The translations under genes were made by a program, and so were the position numbers. The notes beneath the pieces were generated by a model that saw only the letters and a list, made by a program, of their open reading frames with translations, was not told the origin of the DNA and did no database searches. Of a DNA stretch of 64,000 nucleotides, positions 62,269-64,000 are shown piece by piece (position 1 is the stretch's first letter; every line of letters starts with the position of its first letter). Origin of the DNA: Pampus argenteus (Eukaryota > Chordata > Actinopteri > Scombriformes > Stromateidae); assembly GCA_036937835.1 (NCBI GenBank), contig CM072863.1:1816501-1880500 (forward strand). Direction: 5' to 3'.

Positions 62269-63869
62269 ATGGTGAGTCTGATAACGTTTAATTTAAACCG
62301 AAGCTGCCGGTTAACGGTTGTAGTTTAACGGTTACCGGCAGCTGCTGACGTGTTAGCTGTTAGCAGAGTGGCTAGCGGCGGAAAGCTAACAGACCTGTAA
62401 ATATTGTTGTTTGTTTCTGTGTCTGTTTTTTTAACAATAATCTCTGTTTGTGAACTGCAGGTTTCCGTCATCAACACGGTGGACACGTCTCACGAGGACA
62501 TGATCGTACGTTGTCTTTTTGTCTTTTAGCATCAGCTGGTGTTTGAAGCTACAGTTAGCATTAGTCACAGAGACACAATATAAAGTTAGTTTGTTAAGTA
62601 CTCGTAACGTACTTTTACACTGCTGTATTTTAAATGGTCTGAAAACTGATTAATACAGAGTTTACTGTTTAAATACATATTTTGTATTGTCACATTATTT
62701 TTCTGGCACTTGTTATTTGATTGATTTACAGGCACATTGTAATTATACTTTGACCATAAGATGTTTACAGATCATTCAAACCTGCTATATAAAAACTATA
62801 TACCATTTAGCAGATGATTGTTAGGATGTGTATACTCTGACTCACCATCAGCTACCATCCTAGCTTCAGCTGAAAGTATAAACGGATAAAAGTTGATGTT
62901 TTCTTCTCTCTTGTTTCAGCACGATGCTCAGATGGACTACTACGGCACTCGACTCGCCACCTGCTCCTCTGACCGCACCGTGAAGATCTTCGATGTCAGA
63001 AACGGAGGCCAGATACTGGTAGCAGACCTCAGAGGGTAAGAAACGACCTTCCTCAACCAAACCAGGGAGCTAAAGCTGAAAAAAAACAGCTGTAACATTC
63101 TGTATCATGTATTCGATAATTATTTCCACATCAATGATTTTGAGCTACATTTGACTCTCTCATTTTGTGCAGGCATGAAGGTCCTGTGTGGCAGATAGCG
63201 TGGGCTCACCCGATGTTTGGCAACCTCCTGGCTTCCTGTTCCTACGACCGTAAAGTCATCATCTGGAAGGAGGAGAACGGAACCTGGGACAAGATGCATG
63301 AATACACCGGACACGAGTCATCAGGTCGGTGTTCGCAGTTCTTTTCTTGACTCTGTGTTGGAGTTTCTTGAGACTTAACTCCACTCTTGTGTCATTACAG
63401 TGAACTCTGTCTGCTGGGGTCCATATGACTTTGGTCTGATCCTGGCCTGCGGCAGCTCAGATGGAGCTATTTCCCTTCTCACATTTACTGGGGATCAGCA
63501 GTGGGACGTCAAGAAGATCAGCAACGCGCACACTGTGAGTCTCTCAAACGCTTCTGTGTGATTCAGTTACTGAAGGACGTACTGTGATCCCCGTTCTGTT
63601 TGAGATGTGATGCTGTCTGTGTTACTGATAAACAGCATCAGTATTCATCTTCACTCTATTCTGTTTTTGACACATTGAGCTGGTGCTGTTCTTCTTTTCA
63701 GCTTGTTTATTCATCCAGTTGTGATTTTCCTGCAGATTGGCTGTAATGCAGTGAGTTGGGCTCCTGCTGTAGTTCCAGGCAGCCTGATCGACCAGCCGTC
63801 GGGTCAGAAACCAAACTACGTGAAACGCTTCGTCTCCGGAGGCTGCGACAACCTGGTCAAACTCTGGAA
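62269..63869 (+). CDS. sec13: Sec13 WD40 protein, exons 1-6, gene runs off the right edge
   Basis: SEC13 forms the outer COPII cage with SEC31 and is part of the Y complex of the nuclear pore; it also occurs in GATOR2. Exons: 62269-62271, 62461-62505, 62920-63035, 63173-63324, 63401-63534, 63736-63869, all with GT-AG introns and consistent phase. The product reads VSVINTVDTSHEDMI, HDAQMDYYGTRLATCSSD, then HEGPVWQIAWAHPMFGN, SCSYDRKVIIWKEENGTWD, VNSVCWGPYDFGLILACGSS and FVSGGCDNLVKLWK, that is WD blades 1-3 and the start of blade 4. It matches vertebrate SEC13 almost residue for residue as I recall it. The first coding exon contributes only the ATG. About half of the protein, with the later blades, is beyond the window. 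Confidence 0.96.
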
Positions 63870-64000
63870 GTAAGTTATCGTTCAGTGACTTAAGATGGAG
63901 GAAACTGTGTGTCCTTCAGTGTAGAAACAAATCTAAAGATGAAATAAAATACAGTAAAAAAGAAAAAGGCTAAAGGAGCCGATTGTTTGTGGCGTAACTG

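Overview
The window looks like nuclear DNA of a ray-finned (teleost, probably percomorph) fish. Genes are split by GT-AG introns, the noncoding DNA is full of (CA/GT)n, (GAT)n and other short tandem repeats, several interspersed families look like repeats common in teleosts, and the encoded proteins are vertebrate. There are no operons, phages or CRISPR arrays.

Layout. (1) 1-29772, minus strand: the first three coding exons of an angiopoietin of the angpt1/angpt4 type; the rest of the gene lies beyond the left edge. Exon 1 is separated from exon 2 by a 26.5-kb intron that holds an intact tRNA-Ser(GCT), a tRNA-derived SINE fragment, a perfect 40-bp palindrome, a long purine/GT/pyrimidine repeat composite and many relics. 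(2) 29773-37772: intergenic DNA with no gene I can support. (3) 37773-41279 and 42536-47560, plus strand: two tandem eight-exon genes for CD300/pIgR-like (CMRF35-like) immunoglobulin receptors, each with signal peptide, three Ig-type domains, one transmembrane helix and a tyrosine-rich tail with one consensus ITIM. Their second and third Ig exons, and an inverted-repeat element in the intron between them, are nearly identical; the first Ig domain and the tail have diverged. In the first gene domain 1 is shortened and carries 11 aspartates from a GAT microsatellite. (4) 50598-60425, minus strand: a complete 24-exon cand2 gene (1239 aa predicted), the HEAT-repeat exchange factor for cullin-RING ligases. 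(5) 62269 to the right edge, plus strand: the first six coding exons of sec13, a WD40 protein of COPII coats and the nuclear pore. cand2 and sec13 are head to head, 1.84 kb apart between start codons.

The genes do not form one pathway. angpt is an endothelial ligand, the CD300/pIgR-like pair are probably leukocyte inhibitory receptors, and cand2 and sec13 are general cell-biology genes. cand2 and sec13 orthologues are both on human 3p25, which fits conserved linkage. The best leads are the recently homogenised receptor pair with its poly-Asp domain, a cand2 exon bracketed by complementary UG and CA repeats at its splice sites, a GC-AG intron in cand2, and the 40-bp palindrome. Exon boundaries were placed by eye from splice consensus, reading phase and family alignment from memory; no database was searched.
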